Source of the DNA: CAYULW01 sp964445815
GTDB taxonomy: Bacteria; Bacteroidota; Bacteroidia; Flavobacteriales_E; Vicingaceae
Reading direction: 5' to 3'
Length of the DNA stretch: 64,000 bases
Assembly (NCBI GenBank): GCA_964445815.1
Contig: CAYULW010000009.1
Span: 1-64,000 of the forward strand
The stretch's first letter is position 1. Each line of letters opens with the position of its first letter. The notes under the pieces were generated by a model that worked only from the letters and a program-made list of their open reading frames with translations, made no database searches and had not been told where the DNA came from. This document shows, in pieces, positions 9,504 through 18,207 of the stretch. The translations under genes and the position numbers were made by a program.

Positions 9504-10633
9504 TACAAACGTTGACCTAATTGCTTAATCATTTTGTTCTTCCATTCGTTGAAATTACCACCAATGATTTGGTTTCTGGCTTCTCCTACTAACCAAAGAT
9601 AAAAAGCTAAATTGTGTAAAGTAGCGATTTGAGCACCAAGAATTTCTTTAGAAATCATGAGATGTCTAACATAAGCCTTAGTGTAAAGTTGATCTACAAA
9701 ACTTTCACCGTCTTCATCCAAAGGAGAGAAATCATCTTTCCATTTTTGGTTGCGCATATTCATAATGCCGTTTTTAGTAAACAACATGCCGTTTCTTGCA
9801 TTTCTAGTTGGCATTACACAATCAAACATGTCAACACCAAGCGCAATATTTTCAAGTAGGTTAATGGGGGTCCCCACACCCATCAAATATCTTGGCTTAT
9901 CCTGAGGTAAAATATCACAAACTACCTCTGTCATGGCATACATTTCCTCATCCGGTTCTCCAACCGATAAGCCTCCAATGGCATTACCTTCTCTTTCAAA
10001 AGATGCGATGGTTTCAGCCGACTCAATTCTCAAATCTTTATAAGTACTGCCTTGAACGATAGGAAATAAGCTCTGCTGATGTCCGTAAATAGGCGAAGTA
10101 GAATCGAAACGATCACAACACCTTTTCAGCCACCTGTGGGTCATGTGCATCGATCTTTTGGCATATTTATATTCGCAGGGATAGGGAGTACATTCGTCAA
10201 ATGCCATAATAATGTCAGCTCCGATTACCCTTTGAATATCCATAACATTTTCAGGAGTAAAGACATGCTTGGATCCATCAATATGAGAAGAAAACTTGAC
10301 TCCCTCTTCTTTAATTTTTCTTCGATGTGCCAGTGAATATACTTGATAGCCACCACTATCGGTTAAGATAGGACCATCCCATGAGTTGAACTGATGCAAA
10401 CCTCCGGCTTGTTTTAAAATGTCTAAGCCGGGCCTTAGATAAAGATGATAAGTATTACCCAGAATGATTTGAGCCTTGATGTCTGCTTTAAGTTCTGTTT
10501 GGTGAACTGCCTTAACTGTTCCTGCAGTTCCGACTGGCATGAAAATGGGGGTCTTTATTTCTCCATGATCAGTTGAAATAATTCCGGCTCTTGCTTTACT
10601 TTCAGGATCTCTTTGTTCCAGTTTAAATTTCAT
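9503..10633 (-). CDS. tgt: tRNA-guanine transglycosylase, lacking the zinc cysteines
   Basis: 376 residues. The catalytic TILTDSGGYQVYSL segment, GGLSVGEP and PRYLMGVGTP identify the TIM-barrel TGT that exchanges G34 for preQ1 in GUN-anticodon tRNAs. The region that in E. coli holds the CxCxxC zinc ligands reads SPLDEDGESFVDQLYTKAY here and has no cysteine, although the family His (LHNLAFYLW) is kept. Zn-free variants seem common in Bacteroidota from memory. It is the first gene of a unit with the downstream permease. Confidence 0.95.
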   Translation of the reverse strand: MKFKLEQRDPESKARAGIISTDHGEIKTPIFMPVGTAGTVKAVHQTELKADIKAQIILGNTYHLYLRPGLDILKQAGGLHQFNSWDGPILTDSGGYQVYSLAHRRKIKEEGVKFSSHIDGSKHVFTPENVMDIQRVIGADIIMAFDECTPYPCEYKYAKRSMHMTHRWLKRCCDRFDSTSPIYGHQQSLFPIVQGSTYKDLRIESAETIASFEREGNAIGGLSVGEPDEEMYAMTEVVCDILPQDKPRYLMGVGTPINLLENIALGVDMFDCVMPTRNARNGMLFTKNGIMNMRNQKWKDDFSPLDEDGESFVDQLYTKAYVRHLMISKEILGAQIATLHNLAFYLWLVGEARNQIIGGNFNEWKNKMIKQLGQRL

Positions 10634-10651
10634 GCCTTATACAAAAGGCGT

Positions 10652-10659
10652 CAAAGGTA
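10652..10659 (-). promoter_or_regulatory. -7 box (TACCTTTG) for tgt
   Basis: Exact TAnnTTTG on the minus strand, 18 bases before the tgt ATG. It shares a 65-bp divergent region with the glycosyltransferase gene, whose own -7-like TATCTTTA lies at 10683-10690. Confidence 0.65.
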
Positions 10660-10698
10660 ATTAAAGCCTGATAAAAGAGTGATATCTTTACCACATAG

Positions 10699-11814
10699 AT
10701 GGATATTGTAGAGAGCTTTGGTCTTCATTCTTTACAGAATGCCTTTGGTGTTCTTTTTTTGATCAGTTTTCTGGTTTTGGTATATCATTGGTTATTCTAT
10801 TATGCCCAGTTAATATCTTATAAGCCTCAGTCATCAGGTTCACATTCCCCACAACCTGTATCCATTATCATTGCGTTTAAGAATGAAGCTCATCACTTGG
10901 AGAAATTGCTTTGCGAGTTAAAAAATCAGAATTATTTACAATTTGAAATACTTTTGGTTAATGATCACTCTTCTGACGACTTCAAAAATCTAATTAATGA
11001 AGATCATCAAATCCGTTTGATTGATTTGCCACAAGATACTTCAGGTAAGAAACAAGCAATTGCTTATGGAATAAAACATGCCAGACATGAGGTATTGTTG
11101 TTTCTCGACGCAGATTGTCTTCCAAAATCAAAAGAGTGGATCAAGCAAATGACTGATCCTTTACTATCCGGTAAAGACATTGTTCTAGGCTACAGTGGAT
11201 TTTATTCCGAAAAAACGATACTTAATCGTTTGATTCGTTTTGAGACTTTCATGAATGGAATTCAATACCTTTCTTTTGCTCTAAATGGAAGACCTTATAT
11301 GGGTGTTGGAAGAAATATGGCTTATAGAAAAAGTCTTGTCATAAATAATGATGAGATTCATGTTAAAGATATTAAGTCAGGAGATGATGATTTATTAGTC
11401 AATAGAAAAGCAAATAGACAGAATACAAGTATTCAAATTTGTCACGGTAGTCAAACAATAAGCGAAGCAGAATCTACATTTAATTCATATGTATACCAAA
11501 GGCGGAGGCAATTGCAAGCCGGAACTCATTATAAAACATTAGATCGATTGCATTTGGCAGTCATTGGATTATCCCAATTATTTTTTGCAACATCTATTGT
11601 GTTTGCAATAATACATTTGGAGTTCTTACTGTTAATCTACCCGTTTGTACTTGTTAAATGGATAATTCAATTGATAATTACCTATTTCCTAACCCGAAAA
11701 ATGGGAGAAAAAGAATTGTGGTATTGGACTCCGATTATCGAAACCGTATATATATTTTTGATTCTTGGAATAGGCATATCTACTTGGATATGGAAAGTTG
11801 ATAGATGGAAGTAA
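10699..11814 (+). CDS. Membrane-bound family 2 glycosyltransferase
   Basis: 371 residues. An N-terminal transmembrane helix (~16-40) is followed by a GT-A domain with VSIIIAFKNEAHHLEKLL, the donor-binding LFLDADC (DxD-like, ~134-140) and a GDDDLLVNRKA segment, then QRRRQLQAG resembling the QxxRW motif of processive enzymes. Two or three C-terminal helices follow (~288-365). It probably builds an envelope or exopolysaccharide glycan on the cytoplasmic membrane. It overlaps the sigma-factor gene by 10 bp. A -7-like TATCTTTA ends eight bases before the start. Confidence 0.87.
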   Translation: MDIVESFGLHSLQNAFGVLFLISFLVLVYHWLFYYAQLISYKPQSSGSHSPQPVSIIIAFKNEAHHLEKLLCELKNQNYLQFEILLVNDHSSDDFKNLINEDHQIRLIDLPQDTSGKKQAIAYGIKHARHEVLLFLDADCLPKSKEWIKQMTDPLLSGKDIVLGYSGFYSEKTILNRLIRFETFMNGIQYLSFALNGRPYMGVGRNMAYRKSLVINNDEIHVKDIKSGDDDLLVNRKANRQNTSIQICHGSQTISEAESTFNSYVYQRRRQLQAGTHYKTLDRLHLAVIGLSQLFFATSIVFAIIHLEFLLLIYPFVLVKWIIQLIITYFLTRKMGEKELWYWTPIIETVYIFLILGIGISTWIWKVDRWK

Positions 11815-12410
11815 ATAAGAATTTTTCTACCAAAGCTTTAGAAGATTATGAGTTGATTCAGGCCGCTCTTAATGGTGAGCAACTGGCTTATTCGGCAATA
11901 ATGGTGAGGTATCGTGAAGCCATTTATTTTTTGATTCTTAAGATGATAAAGAATGAAACCGAAGCTGAGGATTTATCTATTGAAACATTTGAGAAAGCCT
12001 TTAAAAAGTTAGATCAATACACTCCCCAATATGCTTTTAGCACTTGGCTGTTCAGGATAGCAACCAATCACTGTATTGATTTTATCCGGAAAAAAAGATT
12101 GAGAACAACATCTATTGACGATGAAGTCAAAGCTAAAGAAGACGGTTCTTTCGGAATACAGATTAAAGCCGGTTTAAAAGACCCTGAAGAATCATTTATT
12201 GAACAACAGAAGATTGATATCATGCGGGATTCGGTTTCTCAACTGAAAGAGCCTTACAGAACTTTAGTTGAGATGCGTTACTTTAAAGAACTTTCTTATG
12301 ATGAAATTGCGGAAGAGAAAGAGATCCCTTTAGGAACAGTAAAAGCACAATTGTTTAGAGCAAGGTCATTGCTTGCTGAACAAATTCGGAAAAGCAGGGA
12401 ATCGATTTAG
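11805..12410 (+). CDS. ECF-type RNA polymerase sigma factor
   Basis: 201 residues. Region 2 is clear (ALNGEQLAYSAIMVRY, EDLSIETFEKAFKKLDQY, FSTWLFRIATNHCIDFIRKKR), followed by a linker and region 4 (LKEPYRTLVEMRYFKELSYDEIAEEKEIPLGTVKAQLFRARSLL, helix-turn-helix near the end). Such factors direct RNA polymerase to specialised promoters. No anti-sigma gene lies next to it; the neighbours are a glycosyltransferase (10-bp overlap) and rsmG (2-bp gap), so it may be constitutively produced with them. Confidence 0.93.
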   Translation: MEVNKNFSTKALEDYELIQAALNGEQLAYSAIMVRYREAIYFLILKMIKNETEAEDLSIETFEKAFKKLDQYTPQYAFSTWLFRIATNHCIDFIRKKRLRTTSIDDEVKAKEDGSFGIQIKAGLKDPEESFIEQQKIDIMRDSVSQLKEPYRTLVEMRYFKELSYDEIAEEKEIPLGTVKAQLFRARSLLAEQIRKSRESI

Positions 12411-12412
12411 CT

Positions 12413-13039
12413 GTGAATGAAATAAAAAAATACTTTCCTGATATCGGTAAAAAGCAGTTTGAGCAGTTTGCAGAGTTAGAGGTGCTATATGGGGAATGGA
12501 ATGAAAAGATCAACGTTATTTCAAGAAAAGACTTTGATCAATTCTACATCAGGCACGTTTTACATTCACTGGCTATTGCTAAATTGATTGCTTTTAAAAG
12601 TGGAAGTAAAATTTTAGATGTGGGTACGGGAGGAGGTTTTCCGGGTATTCCTTTAGCCATTTATTTTCCTACAGTTCAATTTCATCTGGTGGATTCAATC
12701 GGCAAAAAGATCAAAGTGGTTCAAGAAGTAGCTAAGAGTCTAGGACTAAGAAATGTAGTGGCAGAACAAAATAGAGTCGAAAATTTAACCGGACAATATG
12801 ATTTTGTAGTCAGTAGAGCTGTAACACAAATAGATCGATTTTTACCTTGGATGAAGGGAAAGGTAAGAACGAAAAGTCAACATCAGATGAAAAATGGCTT
12901 TTTATTCTTAAAAGGTGGGGATTTAGATGTTGAGTTTAAAAATCAGAGAGGGAGATACAAAGTTTATCCGATTTCGGATTATTTCGAGTACGAGTTCTTT
13001 GAGACAAAGAAAATTGTTTATATGCAAAGCATGCGATAA
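12413..13039 (+). CDS. rsmG: 16S rRNA (guanine527-N7)-methyltransferase
   Basis: 208 residues. Motif I ILDVGTGGGFPGIPLAI (~71-87), NVISRKD and the DFVVSRAV segment are diagnostic for RsmG/GidB, which methylates G527 of 16S rRNA with SAM. The start is GTG, two bases after the sigma-factor stop; no in-frame ATG precedes the conserved N-terminus. Confidence 0.95.
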   Translation: MNEIKKYFPDIGKKQFEQFAELEVLYGEWNEKINVISRKDFDQFYIRHVLHSLAIAKLIAFKSGSKILDVGTGGGFPGIPLAIYFPTVQFHLVDSIGKKIKVVQEVAKSLGLRNVVAEQNRVENLTGQYDFVVSRAVTQIDRFLPWMKGKVRTKSQHQMKNGFLFLKGGDLDVEFKNQRGRYKVYPISDYFEYEFFETKKIVYMQSMR

Positions 13040-13059
13040 ACTATTCTTTTCTTTCTTAA

Positions 13060-13067
13060 TATGTTTG
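13060..13067 (+). promoter_or_regulatory. -7 box (TATGTTTG) for the DUF2911 gene
   Basis: Exact TAnnTTTG 27 bases before the ATG at 13095. A six-codon reading frame (13078-13098) lies in the leader and its stop overlaps the gene start; this may be chance. Confidence 0.6.
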
Positions 13068-13094
13068 TAACACCAAAATGAAAATTATAATAAA

Positions 13095-13928
13095 ATGAAA
13101 AAAATCAACTTACTAATATTAGTTTTTTTAACAGCTATTTTTAGCTTGAATGCACAAGATGTGCCAGTACCAAGTCCTTATGCTGAGGTCATGCAAAGAG
13201 TTGGACTTACCGATGTTACCATAGAATATTCTCGCCCTGGAGTGAAGGATCGTAAAATTTTTGGAGGTCTTGAGGCGTTTGGTGAAGTGTGGAGAACAGG
13301 CGCAAATGCAGCGACAAAAATTACGTTTTCAACAGCAGTAAATTTTGGAGGAGTTGATCTTGAAGCTGGAACTTATTCCATAATGAGTATACCGGGCGAA
13401 AAAGAGTGGAAAGTCATGCTTAATTCTGATACGCGTGTGACAGAAGGCTCTTACAAAGAAGAGAATAATGTTGCGGTTGTTTCTGTAAAATCCATGCATA
13501 ATAAAACGACGGAAACCATGCAATTTACATTTCAAAATGTAAAAGATGAGTCGGCTGATTTGGTATTTAAATGGGAAGCTGTAATGTGGATGATTCCAAT
13601 TAAAGTACAAGCCAAAGAGATGGCGATTGAGAACATTAAGAAAAAGATCAATGAGATTGAAGGGGCTTACGGTGTTTACAACTCTAGTGCAAGATATTAT
13701 CTGAATGCAGATATGGATGCTAAACAAGCTTTAGAATGGGCGAAGAAATCGGTTGAGATTGAGTCCAAGTTCTGGAATACATATACGTTATCGTTGTGTT
13801 ATGAAGCTGTAGGAGATAAAGAGATGGCAATTGAAATAGCAAAAAAATCACTCCAGTTGTCAGAGGAGGCAGAGTATAAACCTTATATCAAAATGAATAA
13901 GGAGAATATTGAGAAGTGGAGTAAGTAA
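13095..13928 (+). CDS. DUF2911 domain exported protein
   Basis: 277 residues with a signal peptide (residues 1-20, ending SLNAQ). Residues ~26-170 are the DUF2911 domain (PSPYAEVMQRVGLTDVTIEYSRPG, GGLEAFGEVWRTGANAATKI), a beta-rich Bacteroidota family of unknown function. The C-terminal ~100 residues are helical and look like two TPR-type repeats (ALEWAKKSVEIESKFWNTYTLSLCYEAVGDKEMAIEIAKKSL). Probably periplasmic or surface exposed. It is a monocistronic unit. Confidence 0.88.
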   Translation: MKKINLLILVFLTAIFSLNAQDVPVPSPYAEVMQRVGLTDVTIEYSRPGVKDRKIFGGLEAFGEVWRTGANAATKITFSTAVNFGGVDLEAGTYSIMSIPGEKEWKVMLNSDTRVTEGSYKEENNVAVVSVKSMHNKTTETMQFTFQNVKDESADLVFKWEAVMWMIPIKVQAKEMAIENIKKKINEIEGAYGVYNSSARYYLNADMDAKQALEWAKKSVEIESKFWNTYTLSLCYEAVGDKEMAIEIAKKSLQLSEEAEYKPYIKMNKENIEKWSK

Positions 13929-14027
13929 TATTATTCTATTATAGATTTTACTAAAAGGGGTGACAATTTGTACATCCCTTTTTATTTTTACAAACAATTA
14001 GTTTTAAAGAACGTTTCTAATAAAATT

Positions 14028-14807
14028 ATGATACATCTTTTATCACCTGCTAAGTCACTTGATTTTGAAACAGCAGCTGCGACAGAAAATTATAGCGTAG
14101 CAGAGTTTCAAGAGTATTCCGAAAAGTTGATTAATAAAGCTAGAACATTCTCTCGCAAAAAGCTATCAGAATTAATGGGCATCAGTAGTAATCTGGCTGA
14201 TTTAAACCATGGGCGTTATCAGCAATGGGAAACAGTTGATAAACCCGGAAGTGCTAAACAGGCTGTATTGTCATTCACAGGAGATGTTTACAGGGGATTA
14301 GATGCAAAGAGTTTATCGGATGCTGAATTAGATTTTGCTCAAAGCCATCTTAGAATATTATCCGGTTTGTACGGTTTGCTTAAACCTTTGGATTTAATTT
14401 TACCGTATCGCTTAGAGATGGGTACAAATCTACCCGTTGGTCGGAAAAAGAACCTATATGATTTTTGGGGTTCTACACTAACCGACAGACTCAATGATGA
14501 GCTGGAATTGCATGAAGAGAAAGTCATTGTAAACTTGGCTTCCAACGAGTATTTTAAGGCAATAAAACCTAAAGAACTAAAAGGAGAGGTTGTTTCTCCT
14601 CAGTTTAAAGATGCCAAAAACGGACAATATAAATCCATAATGACCTTTGCTAAATTGGCCAGAGGTTACATGAGTCGTTTTATAATTCAGAATAAGGTGG
14701 ATAAGGTGAAGGATATTTATGGTTTTGATAGTCATGGCTATGTTTATAACCCTAAACTATCTTCTCCAAATGAACCAGTATTTACAAGAGAAGAGAACCA
14801 GCGTTGA
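14028..14807 (+). CDS. yaaA: Peroxide stress protein YaaA (UPF0246)
   Basis: 259 residues from the ATG at 14028, which matches the family N-terminus MIHLLSPAKSLDFE; a longer TTG-started frame from 13968 adds residues that the family lacks. Conserved features include FTGDVYRGLDA, SGLYGLLKPLDLI and NLASNEYFKA. In E. coli the protein binds DNA and limits intracellular free iron during H2O2 stress. It is followed after 11 bases by the DUF2452 gene. Confidence 0.94.
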   Translation: MIHLLSPAKSLDFETAAATENYSVAEFQEYSEKLINKARTFSRKKLSELMGISSNLADLNHGRYQQWETVDKPGSAKQAVLSFTGDVYRGLDAKSLSDAELDFAQSHLRILSGLYGLLKPLDLILPYRLEMGTNLPVGRKKNLYDFWGSTLTDRLNDELELHEEKVIVNLASNEYFKAIKPKELKGEVVSPQFKDAKNGQYKSIMTFAKLARGYMSRFIIQNKVDKVKDIYGFDSHGYVYNPKLSSPNEPVFTREENQR

Positions 14808-14818
14808 TTTCAATTTTG

Positions 14819-15256
14819 ATGAAAGAAAAAAAAGATCATAATCCTATAGATAAGGATAAGATAACGGAAACCCCCCATAATTTGCCTTATGCGCATAATG
14901 TTGGGAGTGCCGTTATTTTTCCTGATGATAAAGACCGGATTAAGAGCCATGCCATGTCGGCAATGGTAGAGCAAACCAATCTGCAGATGAAGCAGATATA
15001 TGATCAGATGGAACTTTTGATAGAACAAGCAAATAAATTGAAAGAACGAGTTGAACTGTCTGAAGAGATATATAATGCTGAGATGGGGTTTAAGCCAATA
15101 ACCGGCCATACTTATCACTTGTATGAAAAGGAGAATGGAGCAAAGGTATTGTCTATGATTGGGCCTCAGGAGTGGCCCGGTAAAATGAAGTATGCTGAAT
15201 TTATTGCCACAGCGCGTTTAGCTGGAGATCACACATGGGAAATTATTGGTCGATGA
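14819..15256 (+). CDS. DUF2452 domain protein
   Basis: 145 residues from ATG 14819, which lies outside yaaA; an upstream TTG at 14804 is inside yaaA and less likely. The segment HNLPYAHNVGSAVI, a heptad-like helix (MVEQTNLQMKQIYDQMELLIEQANKLKER, ~45-75) and FKPITGHTYHLYEK match DUF2452, a family of unknown function. No signal peptide, hence probably cytoplasmic. Its stop overlaps the apbE ATG (ATGA). Confidence 0.82.
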   Translation: MKEKKDHNPIDKDKITETPHNLPYAHNVGSAVIFPDDKDRIKSHAMSAMVEQTNLQMKQIYDQMELLIEQANKLKERVELSEEIYNAEMGFKPITGHTYHLYEKENGAKVLSMIGPQEWPGKMKYAEFIATARLAGDHTWEIIGR

Positions 15257-16245
15257 ATAAGTTTTTCATTATCACTTCTCTATTTTTTATTTTTTCGTGT
15301 CAGTCAATAAAAAAAGAACATGTAGTTCAGGGAGAAGCACAGGGTACAACCTACACAGTTAAGTATTTGTCATATAAAGAACAGAAAGGTTTGAAGCAGC
15401 AAATGGATTCGCTTTTATTGGCCTTTGACTTTTCTGTTTCCACATACCGACCTCAATCATTGATTAGTCAATTCAATAAAAGTAATCGGGTTCAACCAGA
15501 CTTTACCTTTGAAGAGGTGTATCGAGCGTCAAAGCGTATTCATGCTGAAACAGATGGAGCTTTTGACCCTACTATAGGTCCTGTAATTTCAGCTTGGGGC
15601 TTTGGTTTTGAAAATCCTCAGAAATTAGATTCCGGTAAAGTAGATAGTCTTTTGACCTTCTGCGGGTTTAACTTGTATCATTATGAACAAGAGTATCTGG
15701 TGAAAGACAGCACAAGTGCGCAACTTAATTTTAATGCCATAGCTCAGGGATATGCTGTTGATTTAATGGGGCAACTGCTTGGTAAAAAAGGGCTTAAGGA
15801 CTACTATGTTGAGCTTGGTGGAGAGATTTTGGTAAAAGGGAAGAATAAAGAATTAAAAAATTGGCAAATAGGAATTGATCAGCCTCTTGATGAAAATTTA
15901 GACAGAGAGTTGTCTCACATTATAGGTTTGAGTAATGCCGCTATGGCAACTTCTGGAAATTATAGAAAGTATTATGAAATAGATGGGGTGAAGTATGCTC
16001 ATACCATTGATCCTAAAACGGGATTTCCCGTACAACACAGTCTTTTGTCTGCTTCAATAGTTGCAGAAGATTGCATGTCGGCAGATGCTTATGCGACAGC
16101 GTGCATGGTGATGGGGGTTGAGAAAGCAAAGCAATTTATAGACTCTCAAAGGAGTGTTGAGGGAATTTTAATCTTCCAGAATCAAAAAGGAGAACTAGAA
16201 GCATACATTTCTAAAGGCCTAAAAAATCAGGTGCAGTCTCTTTAA
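15253..16245 (+). CDS. apbE: FAD:protein FMN transferase (ApbE), lipoprotein
   Basis: 330 residues from ATG 15253 (ATGA overlap with the gene before). The signal MNKFFIITSLFFIFSC places a lipidated Cys at residue 16. ApbE motifs: GTTYTVKY, FDPTIGPVISAWGF, NFNAIAQGYAVDL, YYVELGGEI, YAHTIDPKTGFP and SADAYATACMVMG. The enzyme attaches FMN from FAD to Thr residues of Nqr/Rnf subunits outside the cytoplasmic membrane. In Bacteroidota it typically accompanies the nqr operon; no nqr gene is visible here, but the small downstream gene is a usual companion. Confidence 0.95.
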   Translation: MNKFFIITSLFFIFSCQSIKKEHVVQGEAQGTTYTVKYLSYKEQKGLKQQMDSLLLAFDFSVSTYRPQSLISQFNKSNRVQPDFTFEEVYRASKRIHAETDGAFDPTIGPVISAWGFGFENPQKLDSGKVDSLLTFCGFNLYHYEQEYLVKDSTSAQLNFNAIAQGYAVDLMGQLLGKKGLKDYYVELGGEILVKGKNKELKNWQIGIDQPLDENLDRELSHIIGLSNAAMATSGNYRKYYEIDGVKYAHTIDPKTGFPVQHSLLSASIVAEDCMSADAYATACMVMGVEKAKQFIDSQRSVEGILIFQNQKGELEAYISKGLKNQVQSL

Positions 16246-16246
16246 A

Positions 16247-16441
16247 TTATGCTTCTTCTTTTTTGCATTGTTCATCAGGCAATGCACCGCAAAAGCTGCA
16301 AGGCTGGCCATCTTCGTTTAACATTGGATTATTGCTTGCACAAGTACCAGCAAACTTTCCATCTTTCTTAAGAAGAATTTTAACTGCAATACCTGCAAAA
16401 CCAATAGCTAAAAGACCAATAGTTAAGAGTAAGACTTTCAT
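16247..16441 (-). CDS. Small Cys-rich single-pass membrane protein linked to ApbE/Nqr
   Basis: 64 residues: one transmembrane helix (2-24), a basic KILLKKDGKF stop-transfer, then an exposed tail with four or more Cys (GTCASNNPML, PCSFCGALPDEQC), which could bind a metal or form disulfides. From memory, such small proteins accompany apbE/nqr genes in flavobacteria. Here it is convergent with apbE (1 bp apart). Its own -7 box TACCTTTG (16460-16467) supports a real gene. Function unknown. Confidence 0.75.
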   Translation of the reverse strand: MKVLLLTIGLLAIGFAGIAVKILLKKDGKFAGTCASNNPMLNEDGQPCSFCGALPDEQCKKEEA

Positions 16442-16459
16442 AATTTTAATTCTTTAATG

Positions 16460-16467
16460 CAAAGGTA
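16460..16467 (-). promoter_or_regulatory. -7 box (TACCTTTG) for the small Cys-rich membrane protein
   Basis: Exact TAnnTTTG on the minus strand, 18 bases before the ATG at 16441. The rest of the 237-bp gap up to mazG shows only a possible TAAATTTA element about 35 bases before mazG. Confidence 0.6.
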
Positions 16468-16678
16468 AGAAAGTCTAATGCTTGAATGCTCGTCATTTCA
16501 TGGATAAATTAACTTAATGATGGAAATGTTTTCCTTCTGAAATAGTGCATTCTTCATTCTGCTGATTCCTGAGACTGAGTCATGATAATCATAAGAATGC
16601 ATAGTTTTTTGATTACTGATCGCATTAAATTAAAAGCATAAATTTAGAATGTGATTATTGATGTTTTAAAACACTAAA

Positions 16679-17449
16679 ATGAAAGAAAACTTAAAAGCAT
16701 TTGAACGTTTATTGGGAATAATGGATGACCTTAGAGAGAAATGCCCTTGGGATAAGAAACAAACTCTGGAATCTTTAAGACACCTAACAATTGAAGAAAC
16801 CTATGAATTGTCGGATGCAATCATTGAGCAAGATTTAGAAGAGATAAAAAAGGAACTAGGTGATTTGATGTTACACTTAGTTTTTTATGCCAAAATTGGA
16901 TCTGAGAAAGGTGCTTTTACTATTACCGATGTATTGAATGGCATTTGTGATAAACTGATTCACCGCCACCCGCATATTTATGGAGATATAGAAGTGAAAG
17001 ATGAAGAAGAGGTTAAAGCCAATTGGGAGAAAATAAAATTGAAAGAGGGAAAAGGCAAGCAAAGTGTTCTAGAGGGAGTGCCAAAGTCCCTACCTGCTTT
17101 GGTCAAAGCCATTCGAATTCAGGATAAAGTGAAGGGAGTTGGTTTTGATTGGGAAAGACCTGAGCAAGTTTTTGAAAAGGTAAGAGAGGAGCTTGGAGAA
17201 CTTGAGGAAGAGGTGAATAAGCAATCGAATCAGATTGAGAATGAATTTGGAGATGTATTGTTCTCTATGGTTAACTATGCTCGATTCTTAGGCGTTAACC
17301 CTGAAGATGCACTAGAAAAAACCAATAAAAAATTCATTAGGCGATTCCAGTACTTGGAAAAAAGAGCCAAGGCTGCTCAACAAGATTTGATTACTATGAC
17401 TTTAAAAGAAATGGATGTGTATTGGGAAGAAGCCAAAACTGAAGCATAA
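16679..17449 (+). CDS. mazG: Nucleoside triphosphate pyrophosphohydrolase MazG
   Basis: 256 residues, the usual length of tandem-domain MazG. Each half has the EExxE...ExxD metal-binding pattern: LRHLTIEETYELSDAI with EIKKELGDLMLHLVFYA (N-half) and VREELGELEEEVN with IENEFGDVLFSMVNYAR (C-half). CPWDKKQTLESL is the family opening. It hydrolyses (d)NTPs, including aberrant ones, and affects ppGpp-related stress survival in E. coli. A terminator overlapping its stop codon is shared with the convergent peroxiredoxin gene. Confidence 0.95.
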   Translation: MKENLKAFERLLGIMDDLREKCPWDKKQTLESLRHLTIEETYELSDAIIEQDLEEIKKELGDLMLHLVFYAKIGSEKGAFTITDVLNGICDKLIHRHPHIYGDIEVKDEEEVKANWEKIKLKEGKGKQSVLEGVPKSLPALVKAIRIQDKVKGVGFDWERPEQVFEKVREELGELEEEVNKQSNQIENEFGDVLFSMVNYARFLGVNPEDALEKTNKKFIRRFQYLEKRAKAAQQDLITMTLKEMDVYWEEAKTEA

Positions 17450-17480
17450 AAAAAGCCATCACATGATGATGGCTTTTTTT
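17449..17480. terminator. Bidirectional terminator between mazG and peroxiredoxin genes
   Basis: Stem AAGCCATC / GATGGCTT (17453-17460 and 17468-17475) with a 7-base loop, A-run on the left and T-run on the right, so it can serve both convergent genes. Confidence 0.9.
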
Positions 17481-17493
17481 ATAAGTACTCTTT

Positions 17494-18126
17494 CTAGTTT
17501 TCAGAAAGATAAGACGCTACACCTTCATGTGTGGCATTCATGCCTGACTTTCCTTCAGACCAGTTTGCAGGACAGACTTCTCCGTTTTCTTCAAAGAATT
17601 TAAGTGCATCTACCATTCTTAATGCTTCATCAACATTTCTGCCTAGAGGTAAATCATTAACCAATTGATGTCTAACTAATCCTTCTTTGTCAATTAAGAA
17701 TAAACCTCTGTATGCAATCATTTCTCCTGTAGCGATCAACTCTCCTTCTTCATTGTAGTCGTATTCTCCAACCAATACATCATAGTTAGAAGAGATGGTC
17801 TTATTTGTGTCGGCAACAATTGGATATGTCACGCCTTTAATGCCACCATCGTTTTTTGACATTTGTAACCATCCCCAGTGTGACTGTTCAGTGTCTGTTG
17901 ATACAGCAATAACTTCTACACCTCTTGCCTTGAAATCTTCCAAACGAGCTTGGAACGCGTGTAATTCAGTTGGACAAACAAAAGTAAAATCTTTAGGGTA
18001 GAAGAAAAGTACAACATAACTCTTACCGAGATACTGATCGAGTGAAAAATCTTCTACGATTTGATTTCCATTAATTACTGCACTTGCATTGAATCCAGGT
18101 GCTTTTCTTCCTACTAATACTGCCAT
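17494..18126 (-). CDS. Typical 2-Cys peroxiredoxin (AhpC/Prx1 type)
   Basis: 210 residues from ATG 18126. The peroxidatic Cys51 is in FTFVCPTELHAF and the resolving Cys is in GEVCPANW near the C-terminus, so this is a typical 2-Cys enzyme that reduces H2O2 and organic peroxides using thioredoxin or AhpF. A longer in-frame start at 18165 falls inside the -7 box (18163-18170), which rules it out. Confidence 0.95.
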   Translation of the reverse strand: MAVLVGRKAPGFNASAVINGNQIVEDFSLDQYLGKSYVVLFFYPKDFTFVCPTELHAFQARLEDFKARGVEVIAVSTDTEQSHWGWLQMSKNDGGIKGVTYPIVADTNKTISSNYDVLVGEYDYNEEGELIATGEMIAYRGLFLIDKEGLVRHQLVNDLPLGRNVDEALRMVDALKFFEENGEVCPANWSEGKSGMNATHEGVASYLSEN

Positions 18127-18162
18127 TTTTATTTTATTAGGTTTAATAAATAATTCAGAGAA

Positions 18163-18170
18163 CAAAATTA
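18163..18170 (-). promoter_or_regulatory. -7 box (TAATTTTG) for the peroxiredoxin gene
   Basis: Exact TAnnTTTG on the minus strand, 36 bases before the chosen ATG; it excludes the longer alternative start. Confidence 0.65.
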
Positions 18171-18207
18171 ATTGAACAAAGTTCGATTGCCAAGAAATAT
18201 CAATGAC

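Noticed and set aside
13329..13727. 132-codon frame antisense to the DUF2911 gene
   Set aside because: Shadow frame, composition dictated by the sense codons.
13968..14027. N-terminal extension of yaaA from a TTG
   Set aside because: The YaaA family starts at MIHLLSPAKSLDFE; the extra 20 residues are hydrophobic and unlike the family.
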